A DNA stretch of 64,000 nt from Virgibacillus aidingensis (GTDB lineage: Bacteria; Bacillota; Bacilli; Bacillales; Amphibacillaceae): positions 285,918 through 349,917 of the forward strand of contig NZ_WIXN01000001.1 in NCBI RefSeq assembly GCF_010994035.1, given 5' to 3'. Position numbers and translations under genes: made by a program. Shown in pieces: positions 27,103-35,617 of this stretch (position 1 is its first letter; every line of letters starts with the position of its first letter). The notes beneath the pieces were generated by a model. The model searched no databases and was not told where the DNA came from. It was given only the letters and a program-made list of their open reading frames with translations.

Positions 27103-27153
27103 TTCAAATAGTCATTTGAGTATATTATATTCAAGCCTTCATTTGAATGTCAA
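27103..27153 (-). promoter_or_regulatory. cadC promoter and CadC operator
   Basis: On the minus strand TTGACA (27153-27148), 18-base spacer, TATAAT (27129-27124): consensus sigma-A hexamers. Over the start site lies CTCAAATGACTATTTGAA (27120-27103), an inverted TCAAAT/ATTTGA repeat like the CadC operator of plasmid pI258. A second TTCAAAT/TTGAA pair lies within the spacer. Confidence 0.85.
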
Positions 27154-27220
27154 ATAAAGACCGATTTCAGCAATCCGAATTAAAGTGGCAGGAGGTACAG
27201 ATTGAAGTGAAGAGAGTCAA

Positions 27221-27655
27221 GTGATACTAGAAAAAGTAGCAAGTAATATTGAGAATAGAACAGGACTTATTACAGAAATTACATTGGGTTCGTCACCACA
27301 ATTAGCTTTAACTTATGTTCCCGGGTTAAATGATGAAAATGATATTGGCTGGCTTCAACAGCCCTGGGTGAATATTGGCTCATCATTTCTATTTTCCAAG
27401 AAACTAAACTGGGATTTTCGGGAATTGTGGCAAGTGTTATAGCTGTGGCAATCGTATATGTTTGGTCTTCTGGAATTGTTAACCTATTAGCGAAACGAAA
27501 AGAATTTGCAGTTTTATTGTCAATTGGTTGGCGTCCAAGTCAATTGAATCGTTTATTATTCATAGAATCAAGCATAGTCGGTCTGGTAGTAGCATTCATT
27601 TCCTGGATTATGCAGATGAACGATGGTTACACGGTACGCAAGATGGTATGATACA
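27221..27655 (+). pseudogene. Remnant of an FtsX-like ABC transporter permease
   Basis: A first frame (to about 27405) reads LITEITLGSSPQLALTY then PGLNDENDIGW. A second frame (27406-27651) carries a membrane segment and LLAKRKEFAVLLSIGWRPSQL, the typical cytoplasmic loop of MacB/FtsX-type permeases (KREFAVLxxIGW). Frames change without an intact start or C-terminus, so the gene is broken. Another short frame continues to 27758 without recognisable similarity. Confidence 0.6.
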
Positions 27656-27776
27656 CGCGATTTTAGAATTTACAGTTCCTGAAACAATTGAAAGTTATGG
27701 ATTGCTATTAAGAAATGGAACCCTAGGGAATGGGATAATGGTATGGTTTGAAAAATAATATAGCATAAATTTATTG

Positions 27777-27815
27777 ACGATTTCACTTATCTTCTTGGTT
27801 TGTGAAATCGTTTTG
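27777..27815 (+). terminator. Terminator after the permease remnant
   Basis: ACGATTTCAC / GTGAAATCGT perfect 10-bp stem followed by TTTG TTTAG. Confidence 0.7.
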
Positions 27816-28030
27816 TTTAGTCCTTGAATAGCAATTTATCTAAGTTATGTACAAAATATAATAGAAAGTGGTGACTTGTGATTAAGTGCACTTAAGGTAA
27901 ACCAGATAATAGTTGTCAATATTTCTCTCAAAAAACTTAAATTAATTGTGGTATACTTATTTTGCACATGCCAAATAACCCTCCTGAATTTTTAATTGGA
28001 GGCTTTGGAGTATTTGGTTAAGTTAACTAG

Positions 28031-28322
28031 TTACGCAATATTTTGGAAGGTTGAGTTGCTTTTCAAAATGGCATAAATCCAATGTAATAGTTTATTGGCA
28101 CACGCAATTATCGCTACTTTATAAGGATTTCCTTCACCTCGTTTTTTATAATAAAATTCCCGTAATTTCTTGTTACAAGGAATGGTTTCTTCTGTTGTCT
28201 TTTGCTTGCGAACATCACGGATTGCGGAGCGAACCACCATAATTAGGGCATGTCTCAGTCGTGTAGATCCTCTTTTGGTTAATCGATTGACTGTCCCCTT
28301 GTGAATCGTCCGGATTCAAAGA
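28031..28322 (-). pseudogene. IS110-family transposase C-terminal remnant
   Basis: On the minus strand the peptide RLTKRGSTRLRHAL, then AIRDVRKQK, ending YKKRGEGNPYKVAIIACANKLLHWIYAI, is the C-terminal part of IS110/IS1111-type transposases (ESGxF..KRGSxxLRxAL). An upstream ESGRFT piece is in a different frame. Only about 95 codons remain of roughly 400, so it is inactive. A hairpin CCAAATAACCCTCC / GGAGG..TATTTGG at 27969-28020 marks the distal side. Confidence 0.75.
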
Positions 28323-28361
28323 CAGGTTAGTTGAAAGAAGAATAAATATTGGAGGTGCGAA

Positions 28362-28844
28362 TTGTCAACAGAATTCTGGAAGGAACTTATGCAGAATGGA
28401 AGCATTACTTTATTTTGGAATAACAGCATTTTTGAAAAAAGTATTCAGGCAATTAAATTAGAAGGATTTGATATATATTCATTTAATTGTAATGAATGGG
28501 ACAACGGCAATTTTCACAAAGACATTTCTCAAACTCTTCAATTCCCAGACTATTATGGTGAGAATTTAAATGCTTTTAATGATTGTTTATCTGACATGAC
28601 TACCGAAAATAAAGGTTTTGTATTAGCATTTAAGAACTTTGATGCTTTCTCAAAAAAATATCCTGATATCGCATTTGAAATTTTGGATATTATACAAATA
28701 AATTCATGGCGATTTTTGATTGAACGTACTGTTTTATTAGGTTTTGTACAATCGAATGACGGTAAATTATCTTTTCCCTCATTAGGAGGAATGACTGCAG
28801 ATTGGAATAAAGAAGAATGGTTTAACAAAAATAGAGGTTTATAA
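28362..28844 (+). CDS. Barstar-family protein, orphan
   Basis: A 160-residue protein whose C-terminal two thirds follow barstar: LQFPDYYGENLNAFNDCLSD is the inhibitor helix region, with Asp at the second contact position. No RNase gene lies nearby; upstream is the IS110 remnant. Such orphan barstars are often immunity proteins of polymorphic toxins (inference). TTG start, six bases after GGAGGTG. Codon use is more AT-rich than its neighbours, which suggests transfer. Confidence 0.82.
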   Translation: MSTEFWKELMQNGSITLFWNNSIFEKSIQAIKLEGFDIYSFNCNEWDNGNFHKDISQTLQFPDYYGENLNAFNDCLSDMTTENKGFVLAFKNFDAFSKKYPDIAFEILDIIQINSWRFLIERTVLLGFVQSNDGKLSFPSLGGMTADWNKEEWFNKNRGL

Positions 28845-29195
28845 ATTATTTAACAAACGGATGCTTTTCTGGAGCCTGTTTTTAATAGATTGTTGCTTTC
28901 TTGACGAAACCGCAGGAGGCTAATATTGTGAGTTTTTAAGCAGCTTAACCGAATTAGGGTCCCAACCAATAAATACCAATAATTACCATGCTCAATGATT
29001 GATAGTTAATCATGTTTATGGAAAATCGAAAAGCCGATTATAGGACAAATAAAGGTGAAAGTAAAAGAGGACAAGAAGATACCTTGTCCAAATGTTAATT
29101 CTTCACTTGAATGTTATTTTCTCAAGTTCTTCCTTGCCTTGCGAAGTTCGGAGTAAACAGGCAGAAAAAAGCCGGATTCAGCCATTTTTTTGCTG
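28845..29195. other. Intergenic spacer, 351 bp, no gene seen
   Basis: Low-information spacer downstream of the orphan barstar. GGACAAGAAGATACCTTGTCC (about 29069-29089) is a short hairpin that may end the barstar transcript, but without a T run. Confidence 0.4.
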
Positions 29196-29840
29196 TTAAT
29201 ACGATTGATAGGAAAAACCAAGCCGATGCTGATTATCCTCAATAAATTTCAACCGGCTATTTCCCAGTTGGATGATATCATCACTGGCTTCCAGTATAAA
29301 TATCTTGTGAAATAAATCTTTATTTGCCATATTCAGTGTGACTTCCTCAATCCTCTTATTGTTAAGAAGCGCTTTATCCTGTGGCACATTTTTAGTTTTA
29401 CCCCATTCCAAAATAAAAGGAAGCGTCGTTCTGGCGGCTTCTGGAAACAGCATCCGCCATTCCAGCCGGGAACCGTCCGGTCTCTGCCGGCTGCCGGCAA
29501 AAGGGCCCTTATAATTTACATCGGTCTGCTGAAAATGCTCAATGAAGTCATCCATTTTTTCCGTGCGTACTGCAAATTGAATAAAAGCTTCATGCCCTTT
29601 TGATAATGCGTCGTACGTTTGCATGATAAGCGGGTTATCAGAGGCTTCTGCAAGGTCTTCATCAAAAATGCCGATCCATTCAATATAGCTGTCATTTGCA
29701 AAATAAGCTAAATAATTGTATGTCCCCCAGTTATCATGCTTACCTCCTTCCAGCACTGTAACATCATGCTTTTCTCCAAAATCCTTTGCCGCCTTTTCCG
29801 GATCTTTGGCGGTAATAATCAGGTGATCCAATGCCAACAT
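29196..29840 (-). CDS. VOC/glyoxalase-like domain protein
   Basis: A 214-residue protein with a VOC beta-alpha-beta start (LDHLIITAKDPEKAAKDF) and a second half-repeat, the Glyoxalase_3-like group. Metal ligands are plausibly H4 in the first strand and Glu residues later, but substrate and reaction are unknown. ATG 29840 lies seven bases after GGGAGG; a 27-codon upstream extension lacks a site. Confidence 0.82.
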   Translation of the reverse strand: MLALDHLIITAKDPEKAAKDFGEKHDVTVLEGGKHDNWGTYNYLAYFANDSYIEWIGIFDEDLAEASDNPLIMQTYDALSKGHEAFIQFAVRTEKMDDFIEHFQQTDVNYKGPFAGSRQRPDGSRLEWRMLFPEAARTTLPFILEWGKTKNVPQDKALLNNKRIEEVTLNMANKDLFHKIFILEASDDIIQLGNSRLKFIEDNQHRLGFSYQSY

Positions 29841-29914
29841 GAAAAAACCTCCCATAATCTTTTCATTTATCTTGTTTCTAAGTATAATGGTTTCATAATT
29901 AAAGGGGAAGAAAA

Positions 29915-30047
29915 GGGACACGGGGACAGGTTAAAGGGACACGGGGACAGGTTGACTGTCCCATTTATTTAAATTTGCGAATGCGGGACAAGGAACCTGT
30001 CCCCGTGTCCCTACGAATATGGGACGAGGTACCTGTCCCCTTGTCCC
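29915..30047. repeat. Cluster of GGGACACGGGGACAGG palindromic repeats
   Basis: GGGACACGGGGACAGGTT occurs at 29915-29932 and 29937-29954. Its exact reverse complement is at 29994-30011, and a variant (TACCTGTCCCCTTGTCCC) at 30030-30047. Short palindromes GGGACAAGGAACCTGTCCC and GGGACGAGGTACCTGTCCC are also embedded. The cluster sits between a VOC gene and a response-regulator gene. The motif type is one I associate with REP/MITE-like elements in Firmicutes. Confidence 0.8.
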
Positions 30048-30070
30048 AAGAAAAGCAGGTGGTAATTTTG

Positions 30071-30760
30071 GTGGGGCCTAGGATTTTAATTGTGGAGGAT
30101 GAAAAGAAGTTAAGCAGGGTTTTACAGCTGGAGCTGGAATATGAAAATTACGAAACGGCGATTGCTGATAATGGCAAGGATGCACTCCGGCTGATGGAAG
30201 AGAAGGAATGGGATCTGGTTTTGCTGGATATCATGATTCCGGAATTAAGCGGACTTGAGGTATTGCGCAGAATCAGAAGAACGGATGATGCAACGCCTAT
30301 CCTCCTATTGACTGCCAGGGATGAAGTCCATGATAAGGTAAGCGGACTGGACCTTGGCGCAAATGATTACATTACAAAGCCGTTTCAAATTGAGGAGCTG
30401 CTTGCCAGAATCAGGGTACATTTGCGATCGCCAAAAGTGAAACAGACAAACGTGGAAATACTTTCTGTCGGGGAGTTAAAGGTCGACTTGAATGCGCATG
30501 AAGTAACTTATGCTGGTGCGTCGATCGATTTGACACCAAGGGAGTTTGATTTGCTTGTTTATCTGCTGAAGAATAAAAATATCGTGCTGTCAAGAGAACA
30601 GCTGATTGAAGAAGTATGGGGCTTTGATTATTTTGGAGACACCAATGTTGTAGATGTTTACATCCGTTATTTGCGGCAAAAAATCGATAAAAACTATAAC
30701 TCCAGCTTTATCCAAACGGTACGCGGTGTCGGCTATACGATAAAGGATCAGAAAAAATGA
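30071..30760 (+). CDS. OmpR-family response regulator
   Basis: A 229-residue regulator. The receiver has acidic pocket E9-D10, D53 (LLDIMIP) and KPF near 102; a winged-helix DNA-binding domain follows from about 130. GTG 30071 is eight bases after AGGTGG; TTG 30068 is possible. The longer frame to 29975 reads through the repeat cluster and is rejected. It overlaps its kinase by four bases; with the PepSY genes downstream the set resembles B. subtilis ykoGHIJ (from memory). Confidence 0.9.
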   Translation: MGPRILIVEDEKKLSRVLQLELEYENYETAIADNGKDALRLMEEKEWDLVLLDIMIPELSGLEVLRRIRRTDDATPILLLTARDEVHDKVSGLDLGANDYITKPFQIEELLARIRVHLRSPKVKQTNVEILSVGELKVDLNAHEVTYAGASIDLTPREFDLLVYLLKNKNIVLSREQLIEEVWGFDYFGDTNVVDVYIRYLRQKIDKNYNSSFIQTVRGVGYTIKDQKK

Positions 30761-32127
30761 AGCTGCGCACAAAAATTCAATTGTTTTCCAGTCTGTTTAT
30801 GCTCGTTTTGATTTTAATCGTAAATGCCTCTATATATTATTTATTCTACCAAACCAGTGCGGAAAGTGAGTTAGAGCAGGTAAAATCGCAGACGGACACG
30901 ATGGCCGGAGAGCTTTCAGACATCATGACAGAAGATCTTGCAAACAATCCTGATGCAGCCAGCGATTTGATTAAAGCATATTTACCGACCAATGGCATGG
31001 CACGAGTATTTCCACAGGAGGGCGAACCGCTGGAATGGCATAGAAGGCCGAATGCTTACACTACACTTGAAGGCGGATTTCACGCATCAGAAAGCCAAAG
31101 AATCATTTCCCCGGATGATGGTTCCAATGTTGCAGTTGTGAAGAAGCCGATTATCTGGAGTAATGGTGATGTGGTAACATTAGAAGTATCCAATCATTTA
31201 GTTGAGCTCGACAGTACGATGACGACCCTGTTTTATGTTCTGCTGGCTGCTTCCATTATCATACTGATTCCGACCGTTTTGGCGGGAAATATACTAAGCA
31301 GGTTTTTATTAAATCCGATAACAGAACTGATTAGGACGATGAAGGAGAACACAAAACAGGGAAAATGGCAAAAAATTGAAGTGGATAGCAAATCCAAAGA
31401 TGAATTATATGAAATGGAAAAAACTTTTAACGAAATGATTGACCGTTTAAGGGAGAATTTTGAAAAACAAGAGGTCTTTGTATCTGATGCTTCCCATGAA
31501 TTAAAAACACCGATATCCATTGTAAAAAGCTATTCACAGCTGTTAAAACGGAGAGGGCAGGAAAATCCGGAGCTGATTGAGGAATCCATTGAAGCCATTG
31601 ATTCAGAAGCTGATCGTATGCAGAAATTGGTGGAGCAGCTGCTCGCATTGGCTAAAAATAAAAATGAAGCCGTGGCAAAGGATGTGGATATGACTTCCTT
31701 AGTTGAAGAAACAGTACAAATTTTTCGGGGAGCTTATAAGAGAGAAATCATTTTTCAGAATACAGGAGACCCAATTGTCGTGGAAGGGAACCCGGATCAA
31801 TTGGAGCAAATCATCTATATTTTGGTTGATAATGCATTGAAATACAGTGAGGACCAGGTGAATGTATCGCTAACTTCCCATGGTGAGTGGATGAAGCTTC
31901 ATGTAACAGATTATGGACAGGGGATTCCGGAAGAAGAGCAGGAGCGCATCTTTGACCGTTTTTACCGCATGGATAAAGCGAGAAGCCGGGAGACTGGGGG
32001 GACGGGGCTTGGCCTAGCTATTGCCAAGGCAATTTCATCCATGCATAATGGGGAATTGGATGTCAAAAGTGAAATCGGAAAAGGGTCAACATTTTCGCTT
32101 ATCTTGCCGCTGCCTAAAGAGAATTAA
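30757..32127 (+). CDS. Sensor histidine kinase (HAMP, ArlS/YkoH-like)
   Basis: A 456-residue kinase. TM1 is about 9-31, an extracytoplasmic domain about 32-155, TM2 about 157-180, HAMP about 180-235. The H box has H247 (SDASHELKTPI); N (LVDNALKYS), G1 (DYGQGIP) and GTGLGLA boxes are all present. It phosphorylates the preceding regulator. The signal is unknown; a link to envelope stress or to the exported PepSY proteins is inferred. Confidence 0.92.
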   Translation: MKLRTKIQLFSSLFMLVLILIVNASIYYLFYQTSAESELEQVKSQTDTMAGELSDIMTEDLANNPDAASDLIKAYLPTNGMARVFPQEGEPLEWHRRPNAYTTLEGGFHASESQRIISPDDGSNVAVVKKPIIWSNGDVVTLEVSNHLVELDSTMTTLFYVLLAASIIILIPTVLAGNILSRFLLNPITELIRTMKENTKQGKWQKIEVDSKSKDELYEMEKTFNEMIDRLRENFEKQEVFVSDASHELKTPISIVKSYSQLLKRRGQENPELIEESIEAIDSEADRMQKLVEQLLALAKNKNEAVAKDVDMTSLVEETVQIFRGAYKREIIFQNTGDPIVVEGNPDQLEQIIYILVDNALKYSEDQVNVSLTSHGEWMKLHVTDYGQGIPEEEQERIFDRFYRMDKARSRETGGTGLGLAIAKAISSMHNGELDVKSEIGKGSTFSLILPLPKEN

Positions 32128-32131
32128 CATT

Positions 32132-32187
32132 TTCTAATCAAATTCTAATTTTACTCACAGGGTTTTTTCATTCTCCTCGGTTATGAT
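32132..32187 (+). promoter_or_regulatory. Direct-repeat operator and promoter of the PepSY genes
   Basis: TTCTAAT at 32132-32138 and again at 32143-32149, exactly 11 bp apart (one helical turn), as for OmpR-family sites. A -10-like TATGAT lies at 32182-32187, about 33 bp downstream, placing the boxes just upstream of the -35. The adjacent response regulator is the obvious candidate activator. Confidence 0.5.
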
Positions 32188-32218
32188 TTAACTAGAAACA
32201 AACAAGGAGGAGATAGAA

Positions 32219-33019
32219 ATGAAAAAGACAATTGGAATGACTGCAGCAGTGTTGACAGGTGCGCTTGTTCTTGGGTTGGGAATATATCAATCGGATGCCT
32301 CAGAGGCTGACGTGAAATTATCGGAAGAGGATATCAGACAGCTTGTTGAACAGCAATACCCGGGTGAAATTACTGAGCTTGAATTGGAAAAAGAAGCAGA
32401 CAGGGCAGTATATGAAGTCGGAGTGGAAGGAGACAGCAAGGAATATGATATGGAGCTTGATGGGGATACCGGTGAAGTCCTCGAAATAAGGGAAAAAGAA
32501 ATGATTGCTGGTTCAAATGAAACAAATGGTGGGCAAAACACTGTGAAGATTGCCGAAAGCGATGAGAAAAATAATAGCAAAGAGCGATCCAGTGACATTT
32601 TAACGGTTGATCAGATTGAAAAGATTGTGCTGGAAGAATTTCCGGGAAGGATGATAGAACTGGACCTGGACGAAGATGACGGCCGCCTAAAATATGAAGT
32701 GGAAGTACAAAATGAAAACAGAGAAGAAGCAGAACTGGATATTGACGCTTACACCGGGGAAATTTTAAAAATAGAAACAGAAACATACGGCGGGAATAAG
32801 CATACAAATGCCGATAAAAACCTGGATGGTATTCTAAATGCAGCTGAGGTTAAAGAAATTGCACTAAATGAGTTTTCAGGAAAGTTAAAAGAGCTGGAAT
32901 TGGATAAAGATGATGGCCGTTTAATTTATGAAGTGGAAATTAAAAATAAAGGAAAAGAAGCAGAACTGGATATTGATGCACGCACTGGAGAAATCCTGGA
33001 AATAGAAATAGATGATTGA
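32219..33019 (+). CDS. Exported PepSY-domain protein with three repeats
   Basis: A 266-residue acidic protein. An N-terminal signal or anchor segment spans about 5-24. Three PepSY repeats follow (about 35-95, 125-180, 200-265), each with the pattern ExxxAELDIDAxTGEIL. PepSY domains occur as inhibitory or binding modules outside the membrane. Its position 90 bp after a two-component system and a similar gene downstream suggest it is both target and possible feedback ligand. AAGGAGG site eight bases before ATG. Confidence 0.87.
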   Translation: MKKTIGMTAAVLTGALVLGLGIYQSDASEADVKLSEEDIRQLVEQQYPGEITELELEKEADRAVYEVGVEGDSKEYDMELDGDTGEVLEIREKEMIAGSNETNGGQNTVKIAESDEKNNSKERSSDILTVDQIEKIVLEEFPGRMIELDLDEDDGRLKYEVEVQNENREEAELDIDAYTGEILKIETETYGGNKHTNADKNLDGILNAAEVKEIALNEFSGKLKELELDKDDGRLIYEVEIKNKGKEAELDIDARTGEILEIEIDD

Positions 33020-33095
33020 GCCGCAACAACAATTTCCATACGGTATTTTCAGAAATGATATGTCCGGATCTTAAAAGTGGGCAAGGAGGAGAGCT

Positions 33096-33719
33096 ATGAA
33101 GAAAAAAATAGGCTTGATTACGGCAATTATCATTGGAGCGGCTGTTTTAGGGGCGGGTATCTATCAGTCTGACGCCGTACATGGTGATCCTGATTTGTCT
33201 CAAGACGAGATCCGGGAGATTGTTAAATCCCAGTACCCGGGAGGGGTTACACAAGTCACCCTGGAATCAGATAACATGCAGACTGCGGTATATGAAGTCC
33301 AACTGGAATATGACAGAAAAGGATATTTGCTTAAGATAGACGGAAATACGGGGCAAGTGCTTGAAATGCAAGAGGTAGAATTGCAGGAGGCTTCCCGGGA
33401 AGAGGATTCAGGTGATACGGACAGTTCAGGTGAAGAACATGCAGACAAACAAACACAGGAAGAAACTGGAGAGAAGCAAGATGAGCAGGAAGAAGATGAC
33501 AAGGAGCCATTAAGGGAAAGGTCCACCATTGATTCTGAAGAAGCCCGCAGAATTGCATTAAATGAGTTTGACGGGACGGTGACTTCCCTGGAATTGGATG
33601 AAGAGGATGATCGCTTAATCTATGAGATAGAAATTGAAAGAGGCGAGCAGGAAGCTGAAATTGAAATTGACGCATTTACAGGAGAAATACTTGTTATTTC
33701 TATTGATATAGATGATTAG
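33096..33719 (+). CDS. Exported PepSY-domain protein with two repeats
   Basis: A 207-residue paralogue of the preceding gene. The N-terminal segment (KKKIGLITAIIIGAAVLGAGIYQSDA) is nearly the same. PepSY repeats lie at about 35-90 and 145-205, separated by a very acidic Glu/Asp/Ser linker. It differs by loss of one repeat. Own AAGGAGG site; ends in a strong terminator. Probably co-transcribed with the first PepSY gene. Confidence 0.87.
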   Translation: MKKKIGLITAIIIGAAVLGAGIYQSDAVHGDPDLSQDEIREIVKSQYPGGVTQVTLESDNMQTAVYEVQLEYDRKGYLLKIDGNTGQVLEMQEVELQEASREEDSGDTDSSGEEHADKQTQEETGEKQDEQEEDDKEPLRERSTIDSEEARRIALNEFDGTVTSLELDEEDDRLIYEIEIERGEQEAEIEIDAFTGEILVISIDIDD

Positions 33720-33724
33720 GAGTT

Positions 33725-33755
33725 GCCGCCTGAATTTGAGGCGGCATCTTTTTTT
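33725..33755 (+). terminator. Terminator of the PepSY operon
   Basis: GCCGCCT / AGGCGGC stem, seven-base loop, followed by ATCTTTTTTTC. Confidence 0.9.
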
Positions 33756-33870
33756 CATTAAAAACCAAGAAAAAAATAATTATAACCAAACTTTCCCTTG
33801 TTTATTCTTGGTTTCCATGAGTTAATGAAGGTGTCGGGCCGATAGACTCTGGGAAAGGAGGCTGATTATA

Positions 33871-33903
33871 ATGATCACAAAATATGAGGTGGTTTCCGCT
33901 TAA
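33871..33903 (+). CDS. Possible 10-codon leader peptide or truncated small toxin
   Basis: A consensus GGAAAGGAGG site is followed by ATG and ten codons (MITKYEVVSA) ending in TAA. The stop sits in the loop of the hairpin TTTCCGC TTAA GCGGAAA (33893-33910), and a factor-independent terminator follows at 33919. This is either a leader peptide controlling readthrough or the stub of a TxpA/Hol_Tox-type small toxin, which often starts M-x-TYExx. Not a secure gene. Confidence 0.35.
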   Translation: MITKYEVVSA

Positions 33904-33918
33904 GCGGAAATGGAAACG

Positions 33919-33951
33919 AATAGGGCCGTAAAACTGCGGTCCTATTTTTTA
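33919..33951 (+). terminator. Terminator after the short leader ORF
   Basis: AATAGGGCCGT / GCGGTCCTATT (one G-U, one mismatch) with T6 run. The remaining spacer to 34167 holds only short unsupported frames, including a 33-codon one from ATG 34105 that overlaps the next gene. Confidence 0.75.
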
Positions 33952-34167
33952 TCTGCAGAATTCGGAACATTAACATCTTTCAATAACAAAGAAAATCAAT
34001 TATACTATTTTGTACAAAACTTACCCGGGCAAGATGATCGGAAGCCTGGTGTATGCCTATTTACTCAGAAATATAAATTTAAAAGGAAAGGAGACAAGAA
34101 GTGATGGATATGATAGAAGGACGTCTAATATCAAATTGTCTGTATTTGGAAGAGGAGGAAAAAAATC

Positions 34168-34464
34168 GTGCAGTACAAAAATGGAAAAGAGGTGCTTCCC
34201 CCTAGTCTGCTGAAAGAAATGCAGAAATATATCCAGGGTGAACTGGTGTATATTCCAAAAGCAAAAAATAAGCGGGCGGGCTGGGGAGAAGTCAATGGAT
34301 CCCGCCAAGTCATTAAAAAACGCAATGACACAATATATGAATTATATAAGGAAGGCAAGAGTCTGGAAGAACTGGAGTCCATGTATAATTTATCCGTGGA
34401 CAGTATACGCAAAATCGTTTATAAATCGCGTTGTGTAAAAAATGATGCTAAACAAAATATGTAA
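34168..34464 (+). CDS. CD3324-family Mor-like DNA-binding protein
   Basis: A 98-residue protein. The N-terminal QYKNGKEVLPPSLLKEMQKYIQGELVYIP is the signature of the small CD3324 family, related to Mor transcription activators. The C-terminal part (DTIYELYKEGKSLEELESMYNLSVDSIRKIVYKSR) forms a helix-turn-helix. It probably regulates transcription; targets are unknown. GTG 34168 lies nine bases after GAGGAGG. Confidence 0.8.
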   Translation: MQYKNGKEVLPPSLLKEMQKYIQGELVYIPKAKNKRAGWGEVNGSRQVIKKRNDTIYELYKEGKSLEELESMYNLSVDSIRKIVYKSRCVKNDAKQNM

Positions 34465-34465
34465 C

Positions 34466-34508
34466 AAAAGGCGCGGTGAACAAAGAAAGTATGTTCACTG
34501 CGCTTTTG
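34466..34508. terminator. Bidirectional terminator
   Basis: AAAAGGCGCGGTGAAC / GTTCACTGCGCTTTT with an 11-base loop between convergent genes. Confidence 0.85.
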
Positions 34509-34524
34509 CTTTGACATTTTTTCA

Positions 34525-35070
34525 TTATGGCCGGTTATTTATTCCCTTCTGCAGGTAAATCATTTCTTCAGCAAGTTTTTGAATTCTGTCAGCAACATTG
34601 GGATCTGTAATCTCTTCACTTTCTTCATTGAAAGCATCATTTTGAATATAGACGTTCCCTGTTGGAATAAGCCCTTTAAAATAAGAAAGGACTGGTTTTA
34701 ATTGATATTCCGGTACCAGGAAATGCCTGTCGGACCATCCTGTTGCTACGATGCCTGTCACCTTATATTTGAATGCATTTTCCGGCAGGAGATCCAGCAG
34801 ATTTTTTAATGCACCTGAAATGGATGCCTGATAAATCGGGGTACCGAACACAAGGAAATCAGCTGACATCATTTTATTAACAACTTCCCACGTATCGTCA
34901 TTATAATCCGCAAGCGGGGCACCAACAGTAAATTCAATCTCATAATCCCTTAAGTCAATTAATTCAGTCTGTATACCTGCATCAAGAAGCTGAGCAGCAA
35001 CCAATACATCGTTTACTGCAAGAGATGTTTTCTCCCCGGCAAGTGCTCCCGATATTCCTACTAGTTTCAT
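34525..35070 (-). CDS. NADPH-dependent FMN reductase family protein
   Basis: A 181-residue flavodoxin-like oxidoreductase. N-terminal MKLVGISGALAGEKTS binds the FMN phosphate. FGTPIYQASISGALKNLLDLLP near 95-116 is the conserved FMN_red stretch and VTGIVATGWSDRHF follows. Size and motifs match SsuE/AzoR-like reductases that reduce FMN with NAD(P)H; the exact acceptor is unknown. ATG start with AAGAGGTTAATAAG site. Monocistronic. Confidence 0.87.
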   Translation of the reverse strand: MKLVGISGALAGEKTSLAVNDVLVAAQLLDAGIQTELIDLRDYEIEFTVGAPLADYNDDTWEVVNKMMSADFLVFGTPIYQASISGALKNLLDLLPENAFKYKVTGIVATGWSDRHFLVPEYQLKPVLSYFKGLIPTGNVYIQNDAFNEESEEITDPNVADRIQKLAEEMIYLQKGINNRP

Positions 35071-35617
35071 TCTTATTAACCTCTTTTCGTTATCCTGTGT
35101 GGAATACTGTATAAAAGTGAATGAACCATTTCCCGTTTAAATTTCCATATTTTCTGCTAAGACCAATTCATTCTTTTTATCCTAAAAACATTCAGCTGAC
35201 AGAGTGAAATAGTGACTTGTATTCTAAGACAAAGCTGATTTTAGCTGATTGCATTTCCTTGATTATAGAATTTTTAATGCCATTTTATATGAAGTACATG
35301 ATATTAGCAAAAAATCAGCCGCATTGTAATTTTGATCCTGTTTTCCGTAATAAAAAATTATTATATTTATTCTTTCTCTTGTTGGACAAGCGCTTTACAT
35401 GCGTTAATAGATATGTCGCAAAAATTCTGGTGCAGAAAGGGGCGGATGAGAGTGCAAATAATCATAAAGGTGATGACAAAAAGATGATAATAAAAGGCGT
35501 TGAAAAAGAATTCGTATTTACTTATCACTAAAAATTCCCGTGTTATTTAAGTAAGTATAATTATCCGTCAGTATACCAAACCAGAAGCCTTCCCAAATAT
35601 GAAGGGAGAAGGTTAAC
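35071..35617. other. Intergenic spacer, 547 bp
   Basis: AT-rich. A 104-codon frame at 35217-35531 has no ribosome site and a hydrophobic-then-basic composition unlike a known family; I do not call it a gene. Confidence 0.45.

Noticed and set aside
33910..34213. Two overlapping 64-67 codon frames before the CD3324-type gene
   Set aside because: They overlap a terminator or the next gene, with no separate ribosome site of quality.
35217..35531. 104-codon frame
   Set aside because: No ribosome site, no recognisable motif, and composition changes abruptly; treated as spacer.
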